Shown in pieces: positions 8,921-21,479 of a DNA stretch of 21,479 bases. This DNA comes from Gamsiella multidivaricata (Eukaryota; Mortierellomycota; Mortierellomycetes; Mortierellales; Mortierellaceae). The position numbers were made by a program, and so were the translations under genes. The stretch's first letter is position 1. Each line of letters starts with the position of its first letter. The notes beneath the pieces were generated by a model. That model made no database searches and was not told the origin of the DNA. It saw nothing but the letters and a program-made list of their open reading frames with translations. The stretch spans positions 1 through 21,479 of the forward strand of contig NW_026251878.1 in assembly GCF_025024155.1 (NCBI RefSeq). Direction: 5' to 3'.

Positions 8921-8962
8921 TCTGCCTGACTGACTGCCTGCCTGGTTGTCTGCCTGCCTGCC
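8921..8962. repeat. Imperfect TGCC tetranucleotide repeat
   Basis: An imperfect array of TGCC with TGAC and TTGTC variants lies in the intergenic region upstream of the TMEM135-like gene. It is simple sequence without evident function. Confidence 0.6.
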
Positions 8963-9441
8963 AATTCACTTTAGCCTGTCACCGCTGTCGTTGTGGAGGA
9001 AAACGCCCTGCAGCGAAATGCACCTGTACTCTGTTCATTTGAAGTAACAAACCCCGCCTTCCTCCCAGCCATGTCCGCTCGTGCGCTTTAAGGTGGTCGA
9101 TGCGCACTTTATCCATTACTGGGCAACGTTATTGCCAAGGCGTCCTCCGCTCATTACGCGTGTTCGCCTTGTGAAATCATCTTCTCCTGCTTGTCTGTAC
9201 CATGCACCATGGAGCACTCAACCAACTTTGCTGGTCCTATTCCGCCTTTGCGCTTGCCCTGTGTGGAGAAATCCAAACCTTATTTCTAATTCTTAATCCC
9301 ATATCCCCAACAAATTCACCAGAATCATTCAAACATGTGTTTGCGAGAGTCCTGCTCTGTGAACGGACCCGGTCGACGTTTTCAATTGCACATGGATCAA
9401 CGGATTCCTGTTGCTCTTTCCCGGACCAAACTGGTTTCATT

Positions 9442-9447
9442 TTTATT
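9442..9447 (-). terminator. Poly(A) signal of the cullin gene
   Basis: AATAAA on the minus strand, 62 nt downstream of the cullin TGA at 9512-9510. Confidence 0.65.
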
Positions 9448-9509
9448 GCAATTGCAATGACGCCGGATCTAGCTGCAGGCACTCTTGGCAGGGGGGCGTC
9501 TTCACGCCC

Positions 9510-12883
<3,374 letters not shown>

Positions 12884-14499
12884 GGCTAATGTGAAGAGCG
12901 TTTGTGAATAAATGAGAGGTGGGTTCTGAAAGAGAAGAATGCATGTCCCATTCTGCGTCTGCATGCGTTGTCCTATGTCAAGTCACTCTCACGTGATATA
13001 TGATCTCGTTTCGAACCTAGCAGAGGTCGCTCCGCAAACATTTTCATTAACGACATGCGAATCTGCTTGGATGCGTATACTATCATTGGATTCCAACATG
13101 AAGGGTATGGTATGCATGAAGCAAGGCATATCACCGAACTGCTTGATGCTTATTCCATGCAGCTGCACCATGCGGAATCTTTCCCTTGCTTTGACTATAT
13201 CCGGCAGACCAGGACTGCGCGCCAAGGAGTGATCATGGAAGGGAAAAACCTATTCGGGACGCTACAAAATACCAAGTAACTTAAATCTATTATCCGAGAG
13301 CATAATATCATGCAGCACAACATCCATCGATCTACACTATATTTGTTCATCTGAAGCTGGGTGGTTTAAAGTTTGGACTGTTGGAGTTTTGGGTATCCTG
13401 AAATGGAAAGAGCGCACAGCCACCGCGCTCATCACGCATGAAGATGAAATTGATTTATACAATGGATGGAAACAGGCATAGCATACATAGATATCATCCT
13501 TGAGGTGACGGGAAAAAAAGTTGATCGAAGCGGAGTCATGAGTAGGGCAAGATGTAGTAGATGGATGGACTGATAGATGAATATAGCCAAGCATGGAAAT
13601 CTGCCTTTGATGGGAGGGTGGACGTGGGAGGGTTGTTATTGGGTGTTCGGCAGGCAGAACCCCAGACCCAGGGTGATGATGCAGACTCAGGCACCCTTCC
13701 CATTACACACGCGGGGATTGCAGATTAATAAAGACAGATCAAGCAAACGAGGCTTTAATGGAGAACGTTTTCATGCTGTAGAGTTAATGGTATGAGGGAG
13801 TAAGGAAGAGGAGAATGCTCTTCCTAGGAGTGTCATCAGAGTAATGTCAGAGCAGGCACTGGACAGGAGGAGAGGGTCCGGCAGCACCTTGGAGAGGAAC
13901 TGGAGATGGATGGCATCATAGCATTGCTGCTGGATCCGATAAGCGAAGGAGAGGGAGGGAGGGAGGTGAGGGTGTTGCCTGTTTCCCGAGATGGATGGAA
14001 GAGGGAATATGCATGTTTTTGCGTAGGTAAGCACTGCGACCCGCATGTACTTGTGCTGATACAAATACAACATATACATATACATACTCAATACGTAAAC
14101 GAATGGATCAATGGATGAGGGAATAGCACCTCCGGACTGGACGCAGTCCACACAATCCCCTTTTAGTTTTTCCCTTCCTCCTGCAGTTTTTGTGGTCACC
14201 GTCAGCTTTCTTATTTGCTCGCTTCCTTCCTTCCCTCCACTCCTCATTGCCTCATTCGCTCAATCTCATTCGCCCATTCTCATTCCTCCTCCTCCTTTGT
14301 TGTTCATTTGCTGCAGCAACAACTTACATTTATTCTTCATTCATTCCACCCGTCCTCATTCAGACACGCGTCCGTGTCCTCTGTCTGTCCCTCTATCCTC
14401 GCTTCGAACCGTCTAGTCCTTCAGACGTTATTACCTCGTCTCGCACAACAAGACTTACGACCGCTGCTGCAGGCGTTGTTGCTGCTGCTGCTGCTCTGC
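12884..14499. other. Divergent intergenic region (cullin / HMT1-type ABC gene)
   Basis: About 1.6 kb separates the two divergent start codons, unusually wide for this window. It should contain both promoters. The right end (about 14210-14450) is C/T-rich with repeated TTCC and CTCATT units, typical of a fungal leader, and a CTG/TTG run lies just before the ABC start (about 14463-14494). An ATAC/TATAC-rich stretch lies at 14065-14095. Several open frames occur (for example 13225-12989 on minus and 14247-13771 on minus), but none resembles a known protein or shows a convincing start, splice structure or poly(A) signal. A small unrecognised or degraded gene around 12990-13280 cannot be excluded. 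Confidence 0.5.
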
Positions 14500-17400
14500 A
14501 TGGATATTCTAGAAGGACCAGTGCTGTTGGCCTGCTCTGTCGTCACTGGTCTTTACTCAGTCTGGCAGCAAAAGTGTCAGCAAGGTATGTAGCCGTCTCG
14601 TCCTTCCCAATCCGTAGCTGCCATGTTCGATCAAGATTGAACTGGCTACGCTCGCTTTCGGCTCCCCTTCTTTCTTCTTCATTCTTTTGAATCCCTTTTA
14701 CGCTTGATGCAAAGGCAGACCAAGCGTGAAACAGGCTGTGGAAGTAGCAACCCTTGGATCCATTATGGATTCGACCCTGACAGATGGTTACCGTCTTCTG
14801 GGCCCATCTCCACCCCCTGAACAGGATTGTTCCATGCATCCCTGCTTCTCTATTTATTGCTTGTTTGTTTGTTTGTTTGTTTGGTTAGTTGGTTGGTTGG
14901 TTGTCTGCCTGTTTGGAATCTAACCATCATCCGCTACGCTCTTTTCTGTGCGTCTGTGGTGTATTTTTCGTAGGACGAATTCGTCTAACTGATCGGAGAC
15001 CATGGCGTGAGCAGTCGCAAAATGCAATCCCCTGGGCAGTACATCTTCTACTGGTCACAATAGGCCTTGGTCTCTTGACTTCCGTCTCGGCCTTGGTGGC
15101 AATCGTCATCTTGTTGATCAAGCAACGCGATGGTAGGTGCGGGATACGCTTTGTTTCTCCCTTTTTCTCGGACGGGAATAAAATATGTACTCCAGAATCT
15201 CCGTGTTCCATCCAAAGAAAAAGGTTGCATGGCATAGTGCTGCATCTGATATTGACACGAATGCAAGAGAGCAATGCGTGGCACAAACCAATGACGTTAT
15301 ACTGCAGCAACCCGTATTAAAAGTTTAAATCGATGCATCCACGACTCTTTTCTTTCCCTTAGATCACTCGCCGTATAATCACGAATTGGGCTGGATCCTA
15401 ATCTCTTCGGCTTGTAGCTGCCTCGCCTGGGCTGTACAGACATGGCTTGCGTTTCAGGAACGACATCGGTCGCGGTTCTCGAACCCATTACGCCTGTTTT
15501 GGATTTGCGCCCTCGTCCTATCCACCATCTCCTTCTTTCTCTGGGTTCGTGGTGATCATGACTCGAATTTCCACCGGAGCAGGTCTCTCGAAACCATTGC
15601 GGGAACCGCCAACATCGCACGGTTTATCCAGAGTATTGTTCTCGTTATATTGGGCGCGACCCAGGAGTATCAGGCCCGGTCTTCGCAGTCTCTTGCTCAG
15701 GACACCTACGATGCTGTACCGGCATCTTTACACCCTAGTCATGCAACGCTTGTTCACGAGAGCACAGACGAACAAGGAACTGCTAAAGACAAGAAGAGCA
15801 AAAAAAAAAAGGGTGGGATGTCAGCGACATCGGCTCAGAAGGACTACAAGCGGCCAACGACATTCAAGGAGTTTTATGGGCATTGCAAGCACCTACGTCC
15901 TTTCATCTGGCCATCCAACTCGCGAAAACTTCAGACCCATATCATGCTTTGCCTGTGCCTGCTAGTGGTTGGCCGAATTGTGAATGTGCTGGTACCTCAG
16001 CATGTGGCGAATGTTATCGATGCCCTGACAAAGGTGGAAAATGGAAGTCCTGGGGGTACGGACGAGAACGGCAACCCGCGATTTGTCTGGAAGGAAATTA
16101 TGATCTTCATCACACTCAGGACACTACAGGGTAGCATCGGTGCTGTCGATACCCTTCAAGCACTGCTGTGGATCCCTGTTGGACAATTCAACACACGTGA
16201 ACTGGCGGTCAAAATGTTTGAACACTTGCTTGACCTTTCTCTCCGATTCCATCTCAACCGCAAGACAGGCGAGATGCTTCGCGTTCAAGGTAACGAGAGG
16301 CCATTGGTAATTCCCAACGAGCTCTGGGAACTTCAAAAAATAGGGCACTAACAGTAACAATCGCCTCGCTACATGCGATATAGACCGCGGTGTTTCGTCG
16401 ATTGTAACCCTGCTCTCTTCTCTGCTGTTCAACATCCTGCCATGCTTGGTCGACATTGCAATTGCTTGCTATATTCTCACCCGTGAATTCGACATTTACT
16501 TTGGGATCATCGTCGCCATCACTATGGTCTGCTATATCTATGCTACCATTCTCATGACGGATTGGAGAACTCGCTATCGCCGTGAATCGAACGCCCTGGA
16601 CAATGCGGTAGAGGCGCGCGCAGTCGACTCCTTGTTGAATTACGAGACGATCAAATTGTTTGCAACAGAGGAGTACGAAGTCGGTAAATATACCGAAGCC
16701 ATCACCGCATACCAGCAGGCTGATCGGAAATCGCAGTATACCCTCGCTATCCTCAACACCACACTCAACATCGTGATCCAGGGAGGCCTGGCACTTGGAT
16801 GCTTGCTCTGCGCCAAGAGGGTATCCCAAAAGGAGATGGGGGTTAAAGGGTTTGTCATGTACTATACCTACATCCTCCAGCTCTATGGCCCCTTGAATCT
16901 CTTTGGCACATCATATCGATCGCTACAGGTACAGTTATGTCCCAAGAGTTATGTAGTCGTGAGGCTCCTGAAGTTATTTGACTGACCTCATTCGTGTTTG
17001 CCATCACATTAGAAAAACTTTATTGATATGGAAAAGATGCTGGATCTATTCAAGGAGCCAGTGGAGATACAGGATCAGCCTGAGGCAAAGCAGCTTGTGA
17101 TGACTGGCGGAGAAGTCGTGTTTGGTATGTAAAAACACGTTTTTATCTTTTCATTCCTGATTTGCCACCAAAACATTTTGCTGCGCACAGACATTTGACC
17201 CTGAACATAAACTCTATTTTGTGCTCCACACAGAAAACGTCTCATTTGGATATAGCCCACAGAACCCGAATCTAAAGTCAGTCTCCTTTAGGATTCCACC
17301 GGGCAAGAAGCTAGCCCTGGTGGGGCCTTCTGGAGGTGGCAAATCAACGATTCTGCGCCTGCTTTTCCGATTCTACGATCCAACCCGGGGCAGGATCCTG

Positions 17401-18660
17401 ATTGATGGCCATGATATCAAGACGGTGACGCAGACCAGTTTAAGGAGAAAGATCGGAATCGTGCCGCAGGACACAGCCCTGTTCAACGAGAGCATCGGGT
17501 ACAACATTGGCTACGGCAAAATCGGTCAAGACCGTACCCAGATCTTTGATCCCACGCGGTTGGCAGCTCCGAGACGACGCATCTCCTCCGCAGGCAGCTC
17601 AGACAATAATAGTGGTGTCAACGGCGGCGAACCGACACGTCGGCTTTCAATGAGCGGAAGATCATCTAAATCAGCAGCAAGGGGGCGGAAACACAAAGGT
17701 GGGACCCCTTTGACATCTACGGAAACTGCTAGAATCACAGAGGGCGATGAAGATGCGGACGTCGAGGGCGAAGATGCAGATTATTCTGAGGACGAGGACT
17801 GGGAAGATGACGGCCGAATCCAGGCAGCGGCCGAGGCTGCACGGATACACGAGATCATCAGTCGGTTCTCTGAGGGCTATGCGACGCGTGTTGGAGAGCG
17901 CGGCATGCGTTTATCTGGAGGCGAGAAGCAGAGGGTGGCGATCGCAAGGACTATCCTGAAAAATCCGCCGATCCTCCTTCTGGATGAGGCAACCAGTGCT
18001 CTGGACACGCAGACGGAGCGCGAGATCCAGAACTCGATTGAATCCATCTCGAAGGACAGGACGACACTTATGATCGCTCATCGATTGTCGACCATTGTGG
18101 ATGCGGACGAAATTCTGGTGATCCAGAAGGGCGAGATTGCAGAGCAGGGCAGCCATGAACAACTCATGCAGGCAGGGGGAATCTATGCTGCGATGTGGAT
18201 GCAACAGCTACGGGAGGATCGAACGCCGGCACCCAGTAGTCATTCTAGCCAAAAGGAGTCGTCCAAGGGAGAGGAGACCGACGACATGGACTCGTCAGAT
18301 GAGAATGCTCAGCTTGGACGTCTTCGGATTCGAAGGAGCCACAACGTGCGGTATCCGAATTGCCAGCAGAGCATTGGACACCATGGAGACAAGAAAACGA
18401 TGTCGTTTTCGCTGCCGACCTATGCGACGGGTTATGGCGGATCCGGTTCGTCTGGTGGCGGTGCAGGTTCTGGATCTGGGATCGGGTCAGGAATTGGATC
18501 GAGGTATGGTCATTTGCAGAGCAGCAACTTTGATGGATCCGCAGCGAGGGGTGTGTCTTTACTACCAGAACCAGGGACGATCCAGGAGCTGTCGGATGAA
18601 TACCTGTATGACGAGGACGATATGCCCGATGTGCCTTTAGAGCCCAGGCCTCCCGCCTGA
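14500..18660 (+). CDS. HMT1: HMT1/ABCB6-type half ABC transporter (1084 aa, 6 exons)
   Basis: Exons: 14500-14584, 14974-15132, 15363-16289, 16384-16928, 17013-17124, 17234-18660; 3255 nt, GT-AG, in phase. Layout is TMD0-TMD-NBD. About five hydrophobic segments (residues about 7-22, 46-77, 90-110, 125-145, 165-185) form the extra N-terminal domain of the HMT1/ABCB6 group, which distinguishes it from ATM1. After a Lys-rich linker comes a six-helix exporter domain with [17 protein letters not shown] and DRGVSSI. The ATPase domain has Walker [10 protein letters not shown] (640-648), Q-loop VPQD, signature LSGGEKQR, Walker [13 protein letters not shown] and H-loop IAHRLST, all intact. Odd: about 98 extra residues (706-803) split the ATPase domain, first basic/Ser-rich then strongly acidic, and a Gly/Ser-rich tail follows. 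S. pombe Hmt1 (830 aa) is a vacuolar phytochelatin/glutathione-linked metal-tolerance transporter; substrate and membrane here are inferred. Confidence 0.93.
14862..14914 (+). repeat. TTTG/TTGG simple repeat in ABC intron 1
   Basis: A run of TTTG units passing into TTGG units lies inside the longest intron of the ABC gene (14585-14973, 389 nt), about 60 nt before the 3' splice site. It is a pyrimidine/purine-alternating microsatellite with no evident role. Confidence 0.75.
17521..17814 (+). other. Charged insertion within the ABC ATPase domain
   Basis: Residues 706-803 of the HMT1-type protein lie between the segment after the Q-loop ([11 protein letters not shown]) and the helix that precedes the signature motif ([14 protein letters not shown]). 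In related transporters only about ten residues occupy this place. The first two thirds are Arg/Lys/Ser-rich ([27 protein letters not shown]) and the last third is Asp/Glu-rich. The frame is uninterrupted and no GT-AG pair that would remove it cleanly stands out. Confidence 0.8.
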
Positions 18661-18987
18661 CAAAACTAGGCAGTGATGACTGAACCATCACTCAGTCTTT
18701 ATGACTCTTTCGTGAACAAGAACAAAAGGGAACCAAACACAGACCAACACGCTACTTTGTTAACATTCTCTGGCAAGCATATTCATTCGTATGTGCCATT
18801 TGTCCTGATATGATCTAATCTAGTCAAATTTCCAGCACCAGCTTTCTGTGTTGCGGAACGCAGAATTGCTCTCATCGATTAAACTTCCCACGGGCATGTT
18901 CATAATTCAACCCTCTGTGTGTAATTTGTATGCAAATGAGTCAAAAAAAAAAGGCGCGCGCATGAACATTGGTGTTTCCCTTTGGGT
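18661..18987. other. Convergent intergenic region (ABC / DIC1)
   Basis: The interval is 327 nt between two stop codons facing each other. No AATAAA follows the ABC gene on the plus strand in this gap; the best candidate is the variant ATTAAA at 18878-18883. The DIC1 poly(A) hexamer overlaps its own stop codon. A short A-rich/GCGC stretch lies at about 18942-18962. No gene is seen. Confidence 0.55.
18878..18883 (+). terminator. Candidate variant poly(A) signal of the ABC gene
   Basis: ATTAAA, the commonest AATAAA variant, lies about 218 nt after the TGA at 18658-18660. It is only a candidate, because fungal poly(A) signals are loose. Confidence 0.35.
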
Positions 18988-18992
18988 TTATT
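18987..18992 (-). terminator. AATAAA overlapping the DIC1 stop codon
   Basis: On the minus strand the last codons read CAA TAA AC, so the stop codon TAA (18990-18988) is embedded in an AATAAA hexamer. No other AATAAA appears in the following 327 nt. It may serve as the poly(A) signal, giving a very short 3' UTR, or may be coincidental. Confidence 0.35.
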
Positions 18993-20702
18993 GTTTCCGT
19001 TGGTGAACTATGACCTTGAGTTGCTCCAAAACAATAAAGGTGACGATGGTGTGAGGGCCCAGACGCAAGAAGGCCGGGAGCCAGCCCTTGAACAAGGCCA
19101 TAGGCCCTTCCGTTTTTACGATATGGAAAAACATTTGTGTGGATGAAGTCTAGATCGTGAATAGAAAAAAAAAAAGAACCATCCTTGTCAGCGACTTTTA
19201 CAAAAAAAAACGACGGAGGGGGCGGAGAACAGTCAGCAACCTTATGCGCCTTACATTGCTACCTGAAGAGTTCATGATTCTTGTCTTGAGCACATCCAAG
19301 GGTGCACACACGGTCGTTGCCACCAGTCCCTAAGAAGTACAAGCGTGGAGAGAATAAAAAAGCATGGTATTAAAAAAAACGGAACTTTGGGAAAGGATAG
19401 GACGCTCAACAAAATGTCCATATGTTTGAGCTGCAGCTACGAAGCTACTGTCATAAAAAGCAATACTGCGAATACAGAATGGAAATGTGCAAAAGTATGC
19501 CCAGGTTTACACTGCTTCGCCTTAACAGTTACAGCCTTATCAACAAAAAAAGAGAGAGAGAGATAGATCGACAAGACTTACGGCTAGGAGCGAGGACGCG
19601 AAATGCGTGGCCAAGTTGTCCTTGAACCAAGGCGTCGCCAACAACTGTCGCTTGAACCCATCGTACGAGACCAACTGTGAGCTCGTCATCAAGATCGCTC
19701 GGTTCATGTTTGGCCCCAGTCCTCTCATCAGCTGTGCGGGGCCTTCTTCCTTCACGATCCTGTAGAGTCCATCAAACGCATGCTTGTAATGTCTCTGCTG
19801 CTCCTTTGGCAGTTTGCCGTCGTTCACCATCCGAATATTGACCACATCCGCGGGGTTACCGAATCCGCCGCCGACACATCCTGCCAGGACACCACACAGC
19901 ATCATCGTGCTGACAGGGATCCTGCCTAGTGTTACAAGTACCAGTGCGGAAAGAGAAGCGGGCGGGGCGCAGAGAGAGAGAAAAAGAGAAAGAGAGGAGA
20001 GGCGGGGAAGACGAGGGGGGGGGGAGGGTATTTGGTTTAGTCTCAGCTATTTTTTCGACATTCCACAACTCCGATGTCACTCTGGGCGCAAAGCAATACA
20101 GGCCCCCCCCTCCCAGGAACGAAACATAAAATATGTTGTAAAGACACATACTGCCATCCTTGGGTCCAAACTTCTCCTTCAAGTAGTCGTAGGTCCCGAA
20201 TCGTACGGTCGAATAAGTGCCCTGGCGTAACAGACTGGCGGAAAGACCATTGTAGAGCGCAAGGATCCCTTCGTTCCGGGCCACGTTGATCATGGTCCGG
20301 ATCATTCCATGCGAGCTGGCACCCTGCGTTGTTTGGAGACGGACCTTTGCCAGATCGAACGGATGAGAGACCAAAGCCGCTGCACATGAAGCCGCACCTT
20401 GCAAAGGAAAAAGAAGTAGACAAAAGAATGGTGAGAATACCGTCCAATCAAGTCTTTTCAGCTGGGAGAGAGATCCATTGGAAAGGAAATGGCCTTGCTG
20501 CTGCTGTTGTTGTTGTTGTTGTGATATTAATGCCCCGGATTGGTTCCCATGCCACTCCTTGCCCCGGTTGGATGCTGCTGTCGGTATCCTGTGGTATGTG
20601 CCATGCGGGCTATTTACCTCCGAGCCAAAAGGGATCCCTTGCCTTGGTGGTGGGGGTCTGTTGTACTGTCTGGAGGTGTACTTGAGCCGGTGCGGTTGCC
20701 AT
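18988..20702 (-). CDS. DIC1: Mitochondrial dicarboxylate carrier (303 aa, 5 exons)
   Basis: Exons: 20702-20618, 20397-20152, 19925-19582, 19329-19255, 19149-18988; 912 nt, all GT-AG and in phase. It is a member of the mitochondrial carrier family (SLC25), three repeats of about 100 residues in the inner membrane; the yeast orthologue (298 aa) exchanges malate or succinate for phosphate. The three signature loops are visible: HPFDLAKVRLQ, NPADVVNIRMVND, and APLDVLKTRIMN. The second lacks the final basic residue (PADVVN), as in yeast Dic1, and this together with the phrase YNGLSASLLRQGTYSTVRFGT and the ending WLPAFLRLGPHT makes DIC the best subtype. The short Gln/Thr N-terminus precedes FWLGGAASCAAALVSHP, matching the first carrier helix. 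The start at 20702 is the first ATG of exon 1. The second 5-prime intron carries a long GA/C-rich tract. A neighbouring subtype such as the oxoglutarate carrier is the main alternative. Confidence 0.92.
19964..20028. repeat. GA/G-rich tract with G10 in DIC1 intron 2
   Basis: Inside DIC1 intron 2 (20151-19926) the plus strand is almost all purine, with GA units, several GGGG blocks and ten consecutive G at 20015-20024. In the pre-mRNA this is a C/U-rich tract upstream of the 3' splice site at 19926 and could act as an extended polypyrimidine tract. A C8 run lies nearby at about 20103-20110. Confidence 0.75.
20497..20522. repeat. CAG/CAA trinucleotide repeat in DIC1 intron 1
   Basis: On the minus strand, CAA units followed by CAG units lie inside intron 1 of DIC1 (20617-20398). 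They can be read as polyglutamine if translated through, but the exon model splices the region out. Confidence 0.75.
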
Positions 20703-21461
20703 GGTGTTGCTGTTGTATTAGGTGTTAAATAGAGGTAGTCTATATGAACTGAATGACTCAAAAAGGCCGGGTAATTCCTTCTCTTCTGCTAAACGAGAGA
20801 AATGAAAGAATGACTGCAAAGGAAAAAAAAGAAAAAAAAGAGGAATGAGCAGAGTGGAGGACGAGGTGAATGAGAGACGGGATCAAGAGAGGAAGAGGGG
20901 AGGAAGAGGAAGAAGAAAGAAAGAAAAAGCCCTTTTTATTGTTCACTTTGCTTCAGCGACAGGCAATTTGTTATTTTAAGGGCAGCCGTCGCTCTTCGAA
21001 CGGCGGTCCCTGGATGCAAAAGACTTCTTCTTCTTCATCATCTTCTTCTTCTTCTTCTGCAACTGCAGCTGCAGATGCACCGTCGGCCCTGATACATGGT
21101 CACTCTTCGTCCTTGAAGGATGACAGAAATGTTGCCAATATCCACTTGTGCCGATGACGGGGACAAGTCCACCAAAAGGATGCCCGGATACACATTTTGC
21201 CACCTCTCTTTAAAAAAAAAAAAACGTCTAGTTTACTAGTCTTTTTTACTTTTTTTTTTTTTTACGGGTGGCAAGTTGTGGAGAAAAAGCAAACAACAGC
21301 AACGTGCCATGGCCCTGAAAACGGATTCAACTGACGAGCCTTTGTGAGCAATTGACGAAGATAGAGCGCGAAAAAAAAATATATCAACCTTGATCGTCTT
21401 CGTGGTGCCACAGAGCATGGAGACGGGCAACTTTTTTTTATATTTTTACCCCTCTTCACAC
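20703..21461. other. Divergent intergenic region upstream of DIC1
   Basis: About 760 nt lie between the DIC1 start (minus) and a possible plus-strand start at 21462. It contains A-runs and a GA-rich stretch (about 20864-20930), a CTT/CTTCAT simple repeat (about 21026-21058), a CTGCAG palindromic bit, an A12 run (about 21212-21223) and T-runs (about 21249-21263). No protein gene is convincing; the open frames are repeat-driven. It presumably holds two divergent promoters. Confidence 0.5.
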
Positions 21462-21479
21462 ATGGCTCCTGCGAAAAAA
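21462..21479 (+). CDS. Possible first codons of a truncated gene (MAPAKK...)
   Basis: The window ends six codons into a possible reading frame beginning with an ATG in a good context (CACACATGGC), preceded by a T-rich, TATA-like leader. The residues MAPAKK are a common start of eukaryotic ribosomal and other basic proteins (for example some 60S L30-type proteins). Six residues cannot identify a gene, so this is a pointer for whoever holds the next window. Confidence 0.3.

Larger units (their letters stand above)
8600..9509. other. Intergenic region between cullin 3' end and TMEM135-like 5' end
   Basis: About 910 nt separate two minus-strand genes. It holds the 73-bp homopurine tract next to the TMEM135-like start, a TGCC/TGAC simple repeat (about 8921-8962), and the cullin poly(A) signal. 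The open frames at 8504-8824 and 9081-9296 are repeat-driven or unlike any protein, and I see no gene here. Confidence 0.6.

Noticed and set aside
13771..14247. Minus-strand 158-aa frame in the divergent gap
   Set aside because: Much of it translates simple sequence (ATAC-rich and CT-rich stretches); no conserved motif, splice structure or poly(A) signal.
14215..14499. N-terminal extension of the ABC transporter upstream of 14500, in the same frame
   Set aside because: The extension translates CT-rich leader and a CTG run (polyleucine) and matches nothing in HMT1-type proteins; the ATG at 14500 precedes the first expected membrane helix.
14862..14914. TTTG/TTGG array considered as a telomere-like or satellite element
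   Set aside because: It is short, imperfect and lies inside a spliced intron, so it is an ordinary microsatellite.
20398..20617. Reading DIC1 through intron 1, giving a polyglutamine N-terminus
   Set aside because: Splicing GTAAAT to CAAG joins FWLGG to AASCAAALVSHP exactly as in dicarboxylate carriers, and the read-through start has no family support.

Overview
The window looks like nuclear DNA from a filamentous or early-diverging fungus. The genes are split by short canonical GT-AG introns (72 to about 390 nt), AATAAA-type poly(A) signals follow most stop codons, pyrimidine-rich tracts precede start codons, and the proteins are fungal (HMT1-type ABC transporter, DIC1 carrier, Q/P-rich GATA factor). 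An animal-like CUL2-type cullin and a TMEM135-like protein suggest Mucoromycota/Mortierellomycota rather than an ascomycete yeast. That placement is an inference from gene content, not from any database match.

Layout, left to right. (1) 1-1038, + strand: the C-terminal part of an unidentified protein, open at the window edge. (2) 2029-5637, +: an intronless 1202-aa GATA zinc-finger transcription factor with long low-complexity regions. (3) 8599-6007, -: an 8-exon TMEM135-like membrane protein (557 aa), convergent with the GATA gene. (4) 12883-9510, -: a 12-exon cullin (761 aa) that resembles CUL2 along its whole length. (5) 14500-18660, +: a 6-exon HMT1/ABCB6-type half ABC transporter (1084 aa), divergent from the cullin. 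(6) 20702-18988, -: a 5-exon mitochondrial dicarboxylate carrier (303 aa), convergent with the ABC gene. (7) 21462-21479, +: possibly the first codons of another gene (MAPAKK...), cut by the window end.

The exon models of the four spliced genes were built by hand from splice sites, reading phase and family alignment from memory. Every junction keeps the frame and each model ends in a stop with a family-appropriate C-terminus. Three neighbours are organelle-membrane proteins (TMEM135-like, HMT1-type, DIC1) and one is a ubiquitin-ligase scaffold. Nothing in the sequence shows that they are co-regulated, and the order looks like ordinary fungal gene packing.

The points most worth a second look are the CUL2-like cullin in a fungus, a roughly 98-residue charged insertion inside the ABC nucleotide-binding domain, a visible internal duplication in the TMEM135-like protein, and a GATA factor whose second finger has lost the canonical C-terminal half. 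I found no tRNA, rRNA, CRISPR array or recognisable transposon.
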